A DNA stretch of 64,000 nucleotides, taken from the NCBI RefSeq assembly GCF_001270965.1, contig NZ_LGIA01000018.1, positions 1 to 64,000 on the forward strand, read 5' to 3'. The translations under genes and the position numbers were made by a program. Position 1 is the stretch's first letter. Each line of letters starts with the position of its first letter. The notes under the pieces are model-generated. The model did no database searches and was not told where the DNA came from. It saw only the letters and a program-made list of their open reading frames with translations. Of the stretch, positions 26,350 to 36,583 are shown in pieces. The stretch comes from Sunxiuqinia dokdonensis (GTDB lineage Bacteria; Bacteroidota; Bacteroidia; Bacteroidales; Prolixibacteraceae).

Positions 26350-27918
26350 TCAGTTTTTTCGCGTTAGCAGCACTGTTGTTGGCCGCTCCATGATATCGCG
26401 GGCCGAGAACGACACTTCCACTTCATCGGGCAAGCTGATCCCTTCGAGTTTTCTTTTGGTTGAAATAATCACCCCATCAGGATAGGTTTCGAAAAAGTTG
26501 GCAAACTCATCGGCTTCCAGGTGTTTTATTTCCTTTTGAAGATAGAATGAGAATGACGGGTTGAATTTTTCAAAATATCGAACCTCTTTTCCTTCCAACA
26601 AATGAAGGCTCTGAGCGACCGGGTTTTCCTGGTCAATACGGGGAAAAACCACGGCAATAAAACTAGCTGCACCCAGCAGGCTGCTTATCCCGATGACTTT
26701 GATTGCAAACTTAAGCCGCCGCTTGGCAAACCAAAAGTAGGCTATGGAAAAGCCCAGCGGAATGGGAAGAAAATAAAGAGACAAGTGTTTTAAATGAGCC
26801 AGCGCCGGATCGAAACTGATGCCGATGTACAAAGCTGGGATGAGGATGATGCCAAAGATTAAAAGTCCAAGCATGGAAGCTTTGGGTCTGGCAAAGTTGA
26901 ATTTAAGTTGAGCCAGCCAAAGGCCCAGTAAAAGAGCAAAATACGGATATGCCGGTACCGTGTAGTTGGGCAGTTTGGTGCGCGAAATGGAAAAGAAAAC
27001 CACGATTGTCAGTCCGGCCACCAGGCTCAGCAGGGTGAAATCATCCTTTCGATTGGCAAATGCCTTTTTCAAGGCTTGCACGATGAAGGCTGAAAAAGGG
27101 AAAAGCCCGAGCAGAACAAACAAAATGGTGATTAGGAAAATGCCGCCGTGCCCTTCCATTTCGCTGGAAAAGCGGCCCAGGTTGTGTTTGAAAAAGAACC
27201 CGTCAGTCCATACGCCGTTGGTTTTTATATGAACCAGAATGTACCAGGGCAGGGCAATGACCAAAACGATGGCCGCGCCCAAAAATGGGCGAAGCTGTTT
27301 GATTTCAGACCATTTAAACCGCTTGCTAAAAATCAGAAACAAGAGAAAAATCAGTCCGGGCAAGCCAATGGCCACCGGCCCTTTCGACAGGGTTCCCAAG
27401 CCAATGGAAGCATAAAGCAGCAGCAGGTAGATGAAACGTTTTTCCTTGATAGCCGCATAGAATGAGAAAATACTGGCCGTGAAGAAAAAAATCAGGTAGG
27501 GATCCGGCACGGCCAGGTGAAACTGGATGTTGAGATGGATGGAAGCCAATAAAACAAAGGCTGTCCACAAGCCCGTTTTTTCAGAATGAAAACGGCGGGC
27601 AAATAAAAAGCTGATTAAAATTGTCAGGGCACCAAAAACAGCCGAAAAAAAGCGGGCCGAAAATGCGTTCACACCAAAAACGGAGTAACTCAGCATCATG
27701 AAAAAATAATGCAGCGGCGGTTTGTCGGTGCGCAGCTCGTGGTTAAATGTGGGTACAATCAAGTCGCCACGGCTAAACATTTCAGCGGCACAAGTCGCAT
27801 TTTTGGCTTCATCCAAAATGTAAATGCTGCTGCCACCAATATTAAAAAGGTAGCTTATAAGGGCAAATGCAAAGATAAACCAAGGATAGTATTTGGGCTT
27901 GTTCAATGGCTTGAGCAT
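26350..27918 (-). CDS. GT39-family membrane glycosyltransferase (ArnT-like)
   Basis: This 522-residue integral membrane protein belongs to the dolichyl-phosphate-mannose mannosyltransferase/ArnT fold (GT-C). The key loop after the first membrane segment has YILDEAKNATCAAEM (catalytic Asp/Glu about residues 35-36), then DKPPLHYFFM, the usual acceptor-site block. About ten to twelve hydrophobic segments follow, then a small soluble tail of about 80 residues. It transfers a sugar from a polyprenyl-phosphate donor to lipid A or another envelope acceptor. It is divergent from a GT2 polyprenyl-phosphate glycosyltransferase that could make its donor. Confidence 0.85.
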   Translation of the reverse strand: MLKPLNKPKYYPWFIFAFALISYLFNIGGSSIYILDEAKNATCAAEMFSRGDLIVPTFNHELRTDKPPLHYFFMMLSYSVFGVNAFSARFFSAVFGALTILISFLFARRFHSEKTGLWTAFVLLASIHLNIQFHLAVPDPYLIFFFTASIFSFYAAIKEKRFIYLLLLYASIGLGTLSKGPVAIGLPGLIFLLFLIFSKRFKWSEIKQLRPFLGAAIVLVIALPWYILVHIKTNGVWTDGFFFKHNLGRFSSEMEGHGGIFLITILFVLLGLFPFSAFIVQALKKAFANRKDDFTLLSLVAGLTIVVFFSISRTKLPNYTVPAYPYFALLLGLWLAQLKFNFARPKASMLGLLIFGIILIPALYIGISFDPALAHLKHLSLYFLPIPLGFSIAYFWFAKRRLKFAIKVIGISSLLGAASFIAVVFPRIDQENPVAQSLHLLEGKEVRYFEKFNPSFSFYLQKEIKHLEADEFANFFETYPDGVIISTKRKLEGISLPDEVEVSFSARDIMERPTTVLLTRKN

Positions 27919-28040
27919 GAGTTAAACCAGATTTTAAATGATGATTCTATTAGATAACTTTCAGTCTTTTTGTTAATTTCGCTTCGCTAAATCAAGCGAT
28001 TTTGGCAAAGATATTCTTTAATCGCCATAAACAGAAAATC

Positions 28041-28985
28041 ATGAAGCAATTAAGTGTGGTAATTTGTGTTTACAACGAAGAGTTGAACATTCGGCCACTG
28101 AGCGAACAAATAAAAGCCGCCCTGAAAGACCTTGATTACGAAGCCATTTTTGTTGACGACGGATCGACTGACCGCACGTGCGAGGAAGTGAAGGCGATTA
28201 ACGATGAGCATTTTTTACTGCTTGAGTTGAAGAAGAACTACGGACAAAGTTCAGCTTTACAGGCGGGAATTGATGCGGCTCAGGGGGAGTATGTTGCGCT
28301 GATTGACGGCGATTTGCAGAATGATCCGGAAGATATTCCCATGATGTTGAAAATGGCAATCGATGGTCAATGGGATATGGTTGCCGGCGTGCGGGCCAAT
28401 CGTAAGGATGGGGCTTTTTTACGGAAAATTCCGAGTAAAATTGCCAACTACCTGATTCGTGAAGCGACCGGAATCCGCATGAAAGATTTGGGCTGCACCT
28501 TAAAAGTGTTCACCCACGAAGCCATTAAAAGCATCCATATTTATGGCGAGTTGCACCGGTTTATTCCAGCCCTGTTGGCACTCGAAGGCTCTACCCGAAT
28601 CACGCAGGTAGATGTGAACCACCGGGCGCGCGAGTTTGGAAAATCAAAATACAACTTAAGCCGTACAACCCGGGTTTTTAGTGATTTAGTGCTGATGGTT
28701 TTCTTCAAAAAATATATGCAGCGACCGATGCATTTTTTTGGTGGAATAGGGATTGCTACCCTGGGAATTGGATTTTTAATCAATTTCTACCTGTTGATCC
28801 TGAAAATTTTGGGTAATGACATCTGGGGAAAACCCATTTTGATTTTAGGCATGATTCTGGTGATGGGGGGAATTCAGTTTATGACCATTGGAATTATGGC
28901 CGAAATTTTGATGCGTACCTACTACGAAGGCCAAAATAAAAAGCCTTACCGGGTGCGGCGCATCACGGTTACCGGTCAAAAATAG
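28041..28985 (+). CDS. GT2-family polyprenyl-phosphate glycosyltransferase
   Basis: This 314-residue enzyme moves a sugar from a nucleotide donor to a polyprenyl phosphate. The GT-A domain shows VVICVYNEELNIRPL, the DDGSTDRT motif, GQSSALQAGIDAAQGEYVALIDGDLQNDPEDI (DxD-like metal site at DGD) and REFGKSKYNLSR. Two C-terminal membrane helices (about residues 230-290) anchor it, as in ArnC/DPM1-like proteins. I chose ATG 28041 over an upstream in-frame TTG (28002), because the conserved domain starts right after it. It is paired divergently with the GT39 gene. Confidence 0.88.
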   Translation: MKQLSVVICVYNEELNIRPLSEQIKAALKDLDYEAIFVDDGSTDRTCEEVKAINDEHFLLLELKKNYGQSSALQAGIDAAQGEYVALIDGDLQNDPEDIPMMLKMAIDGQWDMVAGVRANRKDGAFLRKIPSKIANYLIREATGIRMKDLGCTLKVFTHEAIKSIHIYGELHRFIPALLALEGSTRITQVDVNHRAREFGKSKYNLSRTTRVFSDLVLMVFFKKYMQRPMHFFGGIGIATLGIGFLINFYLLILKILGNDIWGKPILILGMILVMGGIQFMTIGIMAEILMRTYYEGQNKKPYRVRRITVTGQK

Positions 28986-28990
28986 TTGCC

Positions 28991-31216
28991 TTAGGTGATG
29001 CATTCGTTTTCTTTCGGGTGGGTGAAATAAAATCGAGCGCCTTCGTTCACTTCAGACATCACCCAGATATGTCCGCCGAGTTTTTCAACAAGTGAGCGTG
29101 TGATGGAAAGTCCTAGTCCGGTGCCGCCCTGGTTTCGTGTCAGGTGCTCTTCAATTTGCTGGAAAGCCGAGAAAATTTCTTGCTGCTTGCTACCCGCAAT
29201 GCCGATGCCGGTATCTTTCACGAAAAACTGGATAATGCCATCTTCCCGGTACTTATAGCCAAACTCAATGGCCCCTTGATCAGTAAACTTCAGCGCATTG
29301 CCGAGCAGGTTGAGGAGAATTTGCTTGAGTCGGACCGCATCCGTTTCGATCATGAATTCGGGTTCGTCGACTGCCTTGATTAAATTCAGTTGCAGGTGTT
29401 CTTTTTTGTGGTTGGCCAGCTGATTCTTCATCAATTCGTAGGTATCATCAAGCAATTGATTCAGCTGGTGTCGCTGCTTTTTGACAACAAGCTGGTTGGC
29501 TTCAATTTTGCTCAGGTCGATAATATCATTGATAATGGTCAGCAAGTGTTCTCCGCTGGTTTGAATATGGCGGATAAATTCTTCGCGCACAACATCATCC
29601 TGATGGTACTCCTCGAGCAACGAAGAAAAACCCAGGATGCTGTTCATCGGTGTTCTGATTTCGTGGCTCATATTGGCCAGAAAAGCGGATTTCAGACGGT
29701 CGCTTTCTTCCGCTCTTTTTTTAGCTTCAATGAGTTCCTGCTCGGCCTTTATCCGGTGCGAGATATCATGAACAATAGCATAGATAAAGGTGGTGTTGTC
29801 GAAAAAGATTTTTCCACTGTGAATTTCCACAACCTTCATTTGGCCGTCTTTTCGATAATGTTTCTGTTCGAAATGGCTGTTCTGCTTTTGCGATTGACTG
29901 AAAAATGCCTTGATATCGAGCTTTGGAAGGTGGCATAAATCCACAAAATAAAGTTCTTTGAGCTCTTCGCGCGTGTAGCCGTAAAAATTGGCAGCCGACT
30001 TGTTGGCATCCTTTATTTGCTGCGTTTGTGCATGCATCAACAGCATCATCGAGTGGTTTTCGTTGAAGATGTTCAGGTAGTTTTCGGCAATTTTGCGAAG
30101 CGATTTTTCGGTCTTCCTCCGAACATTCATCAAATAAATGACCAGAAAAAGCAAAAAGAAAAGTATGAGCACAATCGAAATCAATTTGACCAATTCAATC
30201 CGGGCAATTTCAACTTTTGTCTTTGGCTCGTTCAGCAATTGCACGCGCTGCGGAACCAGCGCCAATTCAATGTGATGTTTTTTGAGCTGCTGGTAATCGG
30301 CAATGGCGGTGGTGGGCATGGTGTCGCTTATTTTAAATTGCCCCGGAGTAGCACCAGCCAGTATCTGTTTGGCAACAATACCTGCTGCGTACATATGATC
30401 GTAATAGTTGATGATTGTACCACCTATAAAACCCTGGCCAACCCCTTCGTCGTAGGCGTGGTAAATAGCGGCCTGCGTATTGTTTCGCAGCTGTTCGACA
30501 ATCTGATCCAACCCAAGATAGACATCTTTTAACCGATAAGACGCCATGAGCAAAACCACGTTGTCAGCGGGTATTTCCTGTAGTTTTTTGGTGTACTCAG
30601 CCAGGGTGAAGTGGCTGGTGTTTATCGTTTCAAAATTCAAATCGGGAAATAAGGCCACTTTTTTTTGAAAAACCCGGAAGTCGGCGATGGCAGTGGTTGT
30701 GTTATCAGTGATCACGTGCATTTGGGTCTTTCCAGGATGAAGCCGTTGAATCAAATTCAGGGTGTTTTCAAGCGAAATATTTTCGATAAAGCCCGTCACC
30801 CATGGGTTGTGTTCCTGCGCCAAAGCTTTTTCGTGGTCGTTCACTCCCCAAAATACGATCGGTGTTTCCTGAAATAATTCATCCTGAAATTCCATGCAGA
30901 AATTGAACGCATTGTCGTTGCAGGCAATCACCACATCGTAATGCTTTATGGTTTGTTGCTTCAGTTTAATTTGCTGAAAAACGGTGGGATTAAGCTGTCC
31001 TTCGGGGTAGCGTTTCGAATCCAAAAATTCAACATCAACTAGGTAGCCTTTTTCAGGAAAGATCTCATAAAGAGCTATTTCTGACTCCTGGTGTGTATGA
31101 AAACTGGCATTGTAGGAATAGATGACCAATATTCTTTTTTGTTCAGGCTGGCCCAAACAAAAAAATGAAGACATCAGCAAAATACTGAGGGTCAGGTATG
31201 TGATCGGTTTTGACAA
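28991..31216 (-). CDS. Sensor histidine kinase with ABC-type substrate-binding sensor
   Basis: This 741-residue membrane kinase has a signal segment (1-20) and a periplasmic ABC-substrate-binding-like domain (about 28-320; starts [19 protein letters not shown]). A membrane helix follows (about 340-365), then a PAS domain (about 375-490), HisKA with the H-box [14 protein letters not shown] (His about 516) and HATPase_c with N-box [17 protein letters not shown] and GGTGLGL. No receiver domain follows, and no response regulator gene is nearby, so the partner is elsewhere. The sensor domain suggests detection of a small solute or aromatic compound. It is convergent with the GT2 gene (5 bp gap). 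Confidence 0.88.
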   Translation of the reverse strand: MSKPITYLTLSILLMSSFFCLGQPEQKRILVIYSYNASFHTHQESEIALYEIFPEKGYLVDVEFLDSKRYPEGQLNPTVFQQIKLKQQTIKHYDVVIACNDNAFNFCMEFQDELFQETPIVFWGVNDHEKALAQEHNPWVTGFIENISLENTLNLIQRLHPGKTQMHVITDNTTTAIADFRVFQKKVALFPDLNFETINTSHFTLAEYTKKLQEIPADNVVLLMASYRLKDVYLGLDQIVEQLRNNTQAAIYHAYDEGVGQGFIGGTIINYYDHMYAAGIVAKQILAGATPGQFKISDTMPTTAIADYQQLKKHHIELALVPQRVQLLNEPKTKVEIARIELVKLISIVLILFFLLFLVIYLMNVRRKTEKSLRKIAENYLNIFNENHSMMLLMHAQTQQIKDANKSAANFYGYTREELKELYFVDLCHLPKLDIKAFFSQSQKQNSHFEQKHYRKDGQMKVVEIHSGKIFFDNTTFIYAIVHDISHRIKAEQELIEAKKRAEESDRLKSAFLANMSHEIRTPMNSILGFSSLLEEYHQDDVVREEFIRHIQTSGEHLLTIINDIIDLSKIEANQLVVKKQRHQLNQLLDDTYELMKNQLANHKKEHLQLNLIKAVDEPEFMIETDAVRLKQILLNLLGNALKFTDQGAIEFGYKYREDGIIQFFVKDTGIGIAGSKQQEIFSAFQQIEEHLTRNQGGTGLGLSITRSLVEKLGGHIWVMSEVNEGARFYFTHPKENECIT

Positions 31217-31288
31217 AAATAGTTGTTTGTAAAGATTTGTTTAGTAAAAGGAGTGTAAATGTAATTTTTTTTGTCGAATTTAAAGATG

Positions 31289-34200
31289 TTATTCGTCTTC
31301 ATTTTCTTTAATTCCGAATGTGTTTTTTGCGCCGCTAAAAATCGACTTCCACCAGTAGTTCACAACTGACTTTTGTGGATCTCTTTTGAAATGAATATCA
31401 TCGGGCAGCAGAATGCGGGTGCGCGGATGTTTTGATTTCAAGACCAAACTATTGGTTAAAAAACTCAGGAATTTTGCTTCTTTCGTATCGCCGTCCTTCT
31501 GTTCCAGAATGGTGATTTTTAGATCGTCGTAAGCAAATCGAAGTTTTCCGTCGGCCTGGGTTTGGTTGGCGGTAAAGTCGAAATCGAATCGGTTGAGCTG
31601 GCCTGAACGAACAGCAATTCCTGCTGCGTTTCGGGTAACCGGGTTCAACGCCGTTAAGTCGAAAGGTTGAATATGCCCGCTCACCGTAAATTGGTTGGTG
31701 GGTGAGAGAAGATCGTAGGTCATGCTTGTTTCGAGCAAGGCTTCGCCCATCAGCATGGCACTGGCTTTTACAAACAATTGGGGTTTTGAATTTAGCAAAT
31801 AGGGCAGGTTGGTTACCGGGAATGCCCGGATGTTCAGGTCCTCAAAATAGACCAAGCCGGGTAAGGGCCTGTCCTCGGTTTGTTCTTCGTACCGGATGCT
31901 GTAATCGCGAAGTTTCAGGCTGTCAAAATAAAAGGGAATTTCCAGATTTTTGATCAACTCCTGTGGCAATTTCGATTGTCTGTTGGTGTCGTCCGGTGTT
32001 CGTTTATCGCGATAAATATGCAAAGATCCTCCACTGGCAATTAATTCCGAAGCCGTCAGCTCACCCTGATTGAACCACCGTTTAATGTCCAGATTCAGCA
32101 AGTCCAGATGCTGGATGTTTCCCTGGTAATGGTCGGCCTCAAAGGGAATAACTGACTGAAATTGCTGTTTGCTGTACCGTGGATTAATTTTGATATCGGC
32201 AATGGACAGGTGGTTGTTCAGGTTGCTGAACTGGATGTCGCCCAAATGAAAATTGTACTGCTTGGCCTGGTCCGAAAAAGCATAGTTCTTCAGGTTCAGC
32301 TTCACTGATTTGGCGCCTAACAACCGATCTGCAGCTATGGTGTCCAAGGCAAATTCGTGCATTTCAATTTCGAGATTTGGATAATTTTTTGTTTGATTTG
32401 GACCAATTCGGATCAGCTCGGCCTCATTGAGCTGAATATTCTGTGCGGCGATTTCACCGACAAGTGGAGAAATATCCGACGGGATTTTTAATTGGTACAG
32501 GTTGATCTTCGAGTCGCCGGATCCGTTTGTCCGAACGGTTAAACTCGGTTTCTCCGCTTGAATGGACTTAAATTGAAATCGTTTTTCGTTCAGGACCTGT
32601 TCAACATCCACTTGTTCAAACTTAAGTTTTGGAACTTTTAGTTGAACAAATCCCTGTTTCGATTGATCGTTAGTATTGATCAACATCAAGTTATCAACGG
32701 TCAGGTTTTTCCCCAGGGTCGAAAAATGAAGCTGATCAGCGGTATAATCCACGTTTCCTTTTTCGGGTTTGAAAACAACCTGGGTCAATGTCGTCGAGAT
32801 GTTGTCGGACTCAAAAGTGGCAGGCTGGTTCATTCCCCGGCTGATCAGGCTGTTGTTGTCGCCAGTCATGGCAATGCCCGAAGTCAGCACTTTCGATTCT
32901 TTCAGCTCATCGGTATGATAAATGGTGATCTGTCCGTCATTTAATTTAAACTGACCAATCATCAGCCGCTGCATCTCTTTGGGCAGCGGAACTTCAATAT
33001 CCTGGAAAACCACTTGTTTCCGCTGTGCCTGCGAACGATACAAGTTGATGGTTGGCTGTTGAATTAAAAAGCGGTCCACGTCAAGTTTCTGTTCAAAATA
33101 GGCCTCTTCCAAATCAATACCTTGTAGTTTGATTTCCGGAATGTTGATGTGAAAATGCAAGGGCAGATCGCCGTAGATGCGGCTGCTGATGTCGGGGTAC
33201 AAAATGGCGTTCCGGATGTAGATTTCAGATTTTTTTGATGAAATGCCGATTTCGCTGGCTTGCAGGTTGTGCACATCATCGGACAGCTGAAATAGCTGGT
33301 TTTCAATTTTCAATTCGAAATCATCGGCAAAGAACAAGCGATCTTTTTCAATCTCGGTTTCATTGAGAAGAAAGTTCTCCAGCTCAACGCTAAACTTGTT
33401 GTTGAATGAGCTGGTTTTTCCGCGCCGGCTGTGTGTTACCAGTTCGATATTGCCGTTGGGTGCCTCTATTTTTCCAATCGATATATTTTCGATATAGTTG
33501 TTCAGCAATTCATATAATTCGCGGGGACTTGTTTTTTTTCTCCTGTTTTCGGGATTCGAGAAAACTTCAAGATAAATACTGGGCTCAACAATTGAAAAGT
33601 TATTAATTCGCAGGTTTTTTCTGAAAAAAGCCTGATGGATGTTCGTGTTACTTAAAACGAGCGCCGGAATTTTGATGTCGTAAATCTGTGATCGATTGTA
33701 GCGTTTCAGCAAGCGGGCATTTCGTCCCGGGGCATCGGGAAACAAGTGCAGGTTTTTCATGCCAACCCTGTTTGTGTGCGACGACACGACAATTTCATCG
33801 ACCTTTAAACGATGGATTTGGTCGATCAATTTCATGTTGTAGTTGGAAAAAGTCAAATCGATGTTGGTGGCAAAAAAGAGTTTGTCGGTTCGTTCCGCAC
33901 TGATGGAGTCTAAGGAAAAGTCGGTGAGCTTAAAGTTGAAGTCGGACGAAATTTCGCCGGAACGTTGCGGCCCATCCTCATTGTTAATTACCAGCCTTCC
34001 ATTGTTAAATTCAACCACGTTGGCATAAACCCCTTTAATGTAATTTCGGATGAAGTGGTACAGCAAACTGTTGGTTTCAATTTGTTCTTTTCGCTTTTTT
34101 TCGCCTTGGTTAATAATGACTTCCGGCTGGAAGGCCAAAACCGACTGCAAGGGCATCTCGCGCAAGTGGAACAGCTTTTTCAGGTCAATGTCCATTAAGC

Positions 34201-35542
34201 GAATACTGTCGCACATCATGTCAACCGTGGTGATTTCGGTGGCCGGGTTCAAACTTGGTTTGAGTTGCAGCTGGTCGGCCTGGATGTAGTTGTTTCTGGT
34301 GTTGGCAACAATGTTGGTCGCATCAAACCGGTGCACCTCGTCATTCATCAACAGGTAGTAATTGTCAATATGCAGGTAGAGGTTTTCAGAATATAAAATC
34401 CGGTTGGGATCATTAAACGAGTGGTCGTTGAGCACAAAACTGTCGAGCTGAACATCCAGGTCATAAAACTCCTGAATGCTGAGCTTGTCGTCGTTTTTTC
34501 TTTCAATCTGCAGTTTCCGGGCATTCATTGCCAGGTGCAAAATCGATAGCTGGTCGAATTCGCCTTCAACCAGCTGAAACAAATCGAAGGCCTTGACCTG
34601 CTTCAAATTTATTTCGGGTGCATCTTTCCGGGGCATCACTTTTATGTCGGCTTTGTGCAAAAACAAAGAGTCAATTTGAATGCTGTCCGTTTGAAAGAGC
34701 TTGTTGAATTGATCTGATTTGATCCGGATGTCAGGTATTTCAACAAAGTACTGGGTATTGTTTTGCTGCTTATTTGAAGTAGGAGCCAGCTTGATTTTTA
34801 TGCCCTTAATGTCTTTGTTTTTCAATGAATACTGAATTTTTTGTATGTTGAGTTGGTGGATGCTGTCGCCCAAGGCTCTTTGGTAGTTATCGATGCCCAG
34901 AAAAATATCGTCGGCTTCAAAAAAGCCAACACGTCGTTTGATCATTGACGAGTCGGTCTGAAAATTCGAAACTTCGACGTTGAAGTTGAGCTCGGCCAGG
35001 CGGTCTCTTTGATTTTCGTCCACCAGCTGTTCACTGAGAATACCCGCATTCGTCAGTTCAATCTGATCGATGGAAATGGATTCAAGATGCCGGTTGAAAA
35101 GCGATTTGAGTTGCCTGACAAAGCTGAAGGGGCTTTGCTCTTTTGCTGTTGCTGTCGTATCCCGGGGCATATTCCAGGCCGGCGAATCGATTTGCAACTT
35201 TTTTATATGCAGCTTCTTTTCGAGCATAAGTTGCAGCAGATTGATTCGTCGGAAAGCAAGAGTCTGTGCATTCAAAAAGTCGATGCTGGTTGAATCGTTT
35301 TGCTTTTTGACCTCAATTTTAGTCAAAACGATACTCCGGGTAAACAGATTGACCGATAAGTCTTCGACGTTTAACGAGTAAACACCTGCGGTATTTCCCT
35401 GCAACTGCGCGTTGAGTTCGTCTTTGACCAATCTTTCAGCAAAGATTGCGAGAAGCACGAGCCCAAGCAGTAGCAGTCCCGAAGCAAGTATTAATACCCA
35501 CTTGGTCAGTTGTTTCCGTATGTTTTTATCCGCTGAGTTCAT
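31289..35542 (-). CDS. Very large AsmA-like envelope protein
   Basis: This 1417-residue protein has an N-terminal membrane helix (about residues 14-35) and otherwise consists of a long run of beta-strand repeats, with many copies of a pattern such as L-x-I-x-N-Y and V-x-I-x-x-L-x-V. The N-terminal block (VYSLNVEDLSVNLFTRSIVLTKIEV) and the C-terminal part with VSGHIQPFDLTALNPVTRNAAGI resemble AsmA/DUF748-type proteins, which bridge the inner and outer membrane and are linked to lipid transport. The length and repeat nature support a TamB/AsmA-like groove. Function is inferred from this architecture only. Confidence 0.65.
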   Translation of the reverse strand: MNSADKNIRKQLTKWVLILASGLLLLGLVLLAIFAERLVKDELNAQLQGNTAGVYSLNVEDLSVNLFTRSIVLTKIEVKKQNDSTSIDFLNAQTLAFRRINLLQLMLEKKLHIKKLQIDSPAWNMPRDTTATAKEQSPFSFVRQLKSLFNRHLESISIDQIELTNAGILSEQLVDENQRDRLAELNFNVEVSNFQTDSSMIKRRVGFFEADDIFLGIDNYQRALGDSIHQLNIQKIQYSLKNKDIKGIKIKLAPTSNKQQNNTQYFVEIPDIRIKSDQFNKLFQTDSIQIDSLFLHKADIKVMPRKDAPEINLKQVKAFDLFQLVEGEFDQLSILHLAMNARKLQIERKNDDKLSIQEFYDLDVQLDSFVLNDHSFNDPNRILYSENLYLHIDNYYLLMNDEVHRFDATNIVANTRNNYIQADQLQLKPSLNPATEITTVDMMCDSIRLMDIDLKKLFHLREMPLQSVLAFQPEVIINQGEKKRKEQIETNSLLYHFIRNYIKGVYANVVEFNNGRLVINNEDGPQRSGEISSDFNFKLTDFSLDSISAERTDKLFFATNIDLTFSNYNMKLIDQIHRLKVDEIVVSSHTNRVGMKNLHLFPDAPGRNARLLKRYNRSQIYDIKIPALVLSNTNIHQAFFRKNLRINNFSIVEPSIYLEVFSNPENRRKKTSPRELYELLNNYIENISIGKIEAPNGNIELVTHSRRGKTSSFNNKFSVELENFLLNETEIEKDRLFFADDFELKIENQLFQLSDDVHNLQASEIGISSKKSEIYIRNAILYPDISSRIYGDLPLHFHINIPEIKLQGIDLEEAYFEQKLDVDRFLIQQPTINLYRSQAQRKQVVFQDIEVPLPKEMQRLMIGQFKLNDGQITIYHTDELKESKVLTSGIAMTGDNNSLISRGMNQPATFESDNISTTLTQVVFKPEKGNVDYTADQLHFSTLGKNLTVDNLMLINTNDQSKQGFVQLKVPKLKFEQVDVEQVLNEKRFQFKSIQAEKPSLTVRTNGSGDSKINLYQLKIPSDISPLVGEIAAQNIQLNEAELIRIGPNQTKNYPNLEIEMHEFALDTIAADRLLGAKSVKLNLKNYAFSDQAKQYNFHLGDIQFSNLNNHLSIADIKINPRYSKQQFQSVIPFEADHYQGNIQHLDLLNLDIKRWFNQGELTASELIASGGSLHIYRDKRTPDDTNRQSKLPQELIKNLEIPFYFDSLKLRDYSIRYEEQTEDRPLPGLVYFEDLNIRAFPVTNLPYLLNSKPQLFVKASAMLMGEALLETSMTYDLLSPTNQFTVSGHIQPFDLTALNPVTRNAAGIAVRSGQLNRFDFDFTANQTQADGKLRFAYDDLKITILEQKDGDTKEAKFLSFLTNSLVLKSKHPRTRILLPDDIHFKRDPQKSVVNYWWKSIFSGAKNTFGIKENEDE

Positions 35543-35820
35543 TCCTTGTCAACTAGCAAACTTAATGCATGATATATTAGAGATCAATTTTATAAAAAAA
35601 GTTGCGTATTCAAAGGAAAATCGGATTTTGATTCGTTTTGACCGGCATAAAAATGAAAGGTGTTTTATAACGTATTAATTTAAAACGCGCCGACACACAT
35701 TTTTTTTATTTTTAGGGCCGATTGAACGAAAATCAGTCGTGAATCGGTTCAGAAAATTAATTGAATGGCTTCGAATTGCGCGCGGGGTGTTCTGTTCCGT
35801 TCTCTTTTGTTGGCTGATTT

Positions 35821-36549
35821 ATGATAAAGAATACGATGAGAAAGATTGTATTGTCTGGTGTGTTTTTGTTGCTCTGTTTGGCTGGAATCGGTCAAAAAAC
35901 TGAAGTTTTGGTGGTTACTGGAGGACATGATTTTGACCGGCAAGCCTTTGCCGGCTTGTTCGACTCGCTGGAGCAAATTGTCTGGGAAGAACTGGTTCAG
36001 CCCAAAGCTAACCAGCTGATGCTGGAAACTGGCTTTGAGCAATATGATGTGCTTGCTTTTTATGACATGTTTCAAGAGATTTCGAACGACGAGCAGGCAG
36101 CTTTTTTAAAATTGCTTGAGCAAGGAAAGCCGATGCTGTTTTTGCATCATGCGCTGGTCTCGTATCAGGAATGGGATGAATTTCAAAACATTGTGGGTGG
36201 CCGGTATTACGACCAGGAACGTTATAAAAACACGCCGGAGAATGGTTTTTCCACTTATCTGCACGATACCAATATTCCGGTTCGGCTGCTGGCGCCTGAA
36301 CATCCGGTCACTTCGGGCTTAAAGGATTTTACCCTGTTTGATGAAGTTTACGGAAACACCTGGGTATCGCCCGATGTGACCCCGTTGCTGGGAACCAATC
36401 ATCGGGAGAGTAGTCCGATCATTGGCTGGGAACATACTTACGGCGCGTCGAAAGTAATTTACCTGCAACCCGGGCATGGCAAATCGAGTTACGAAAACCC
36501 CAATTACCGCAGGTTGTTGCAAAATGCCTTGCTGTATCTTTCAAAATAA
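35821..36549 (+). CDS. ThuA-domain protein, secreted
   Basis: This 242-residue protein is a ThuA-like (glutamine-amidotransferase-fold) protein often found with sugar-oxidising genes in Bacteroidota. It has a signal peptide (MRKIVLSGVFLLLCLAG) if translation begins at ATG 35836 rather than 35821. The ThuA core is seen as VLVVTGGHDFD, VLAFYDMFQ, GKPMLFLHHALVSYQEW, ITHPVTSGL-like EHPVTSGLKDF and the terminal YLQPGHGKSSYENPNYRRLLQNALLYL. The MFS gene follows after 34 bp, so the pair may be an operon. The substrate is unknown. Confidence 0.88.
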   Translation: MIKNTMRKIVLSGVFLLLCLAGIGQKTEVLVVTGGHDFDRQAFAGLFDSLEQIVWEELVQPKANQLMLETGFEQYDVLAFYDMFQEISNDEQAAFLKLLEQGKPMLFLHHALVSYQEWDEFQNIVGGRYYDQERYKNTPENGFSTYLHDTNIPVRLLAPEHPVTSGLKDFTLFDEVYGNTWVSPDVTPLLGTNHRESSPIIGWEHTYGASKVIYLQPGHGKSSYENPNYRRLLQNALLYLSK

Positions 36550-36583
36550 TTAGATCTAATCAAATAAACTAAAATCTTAATTT

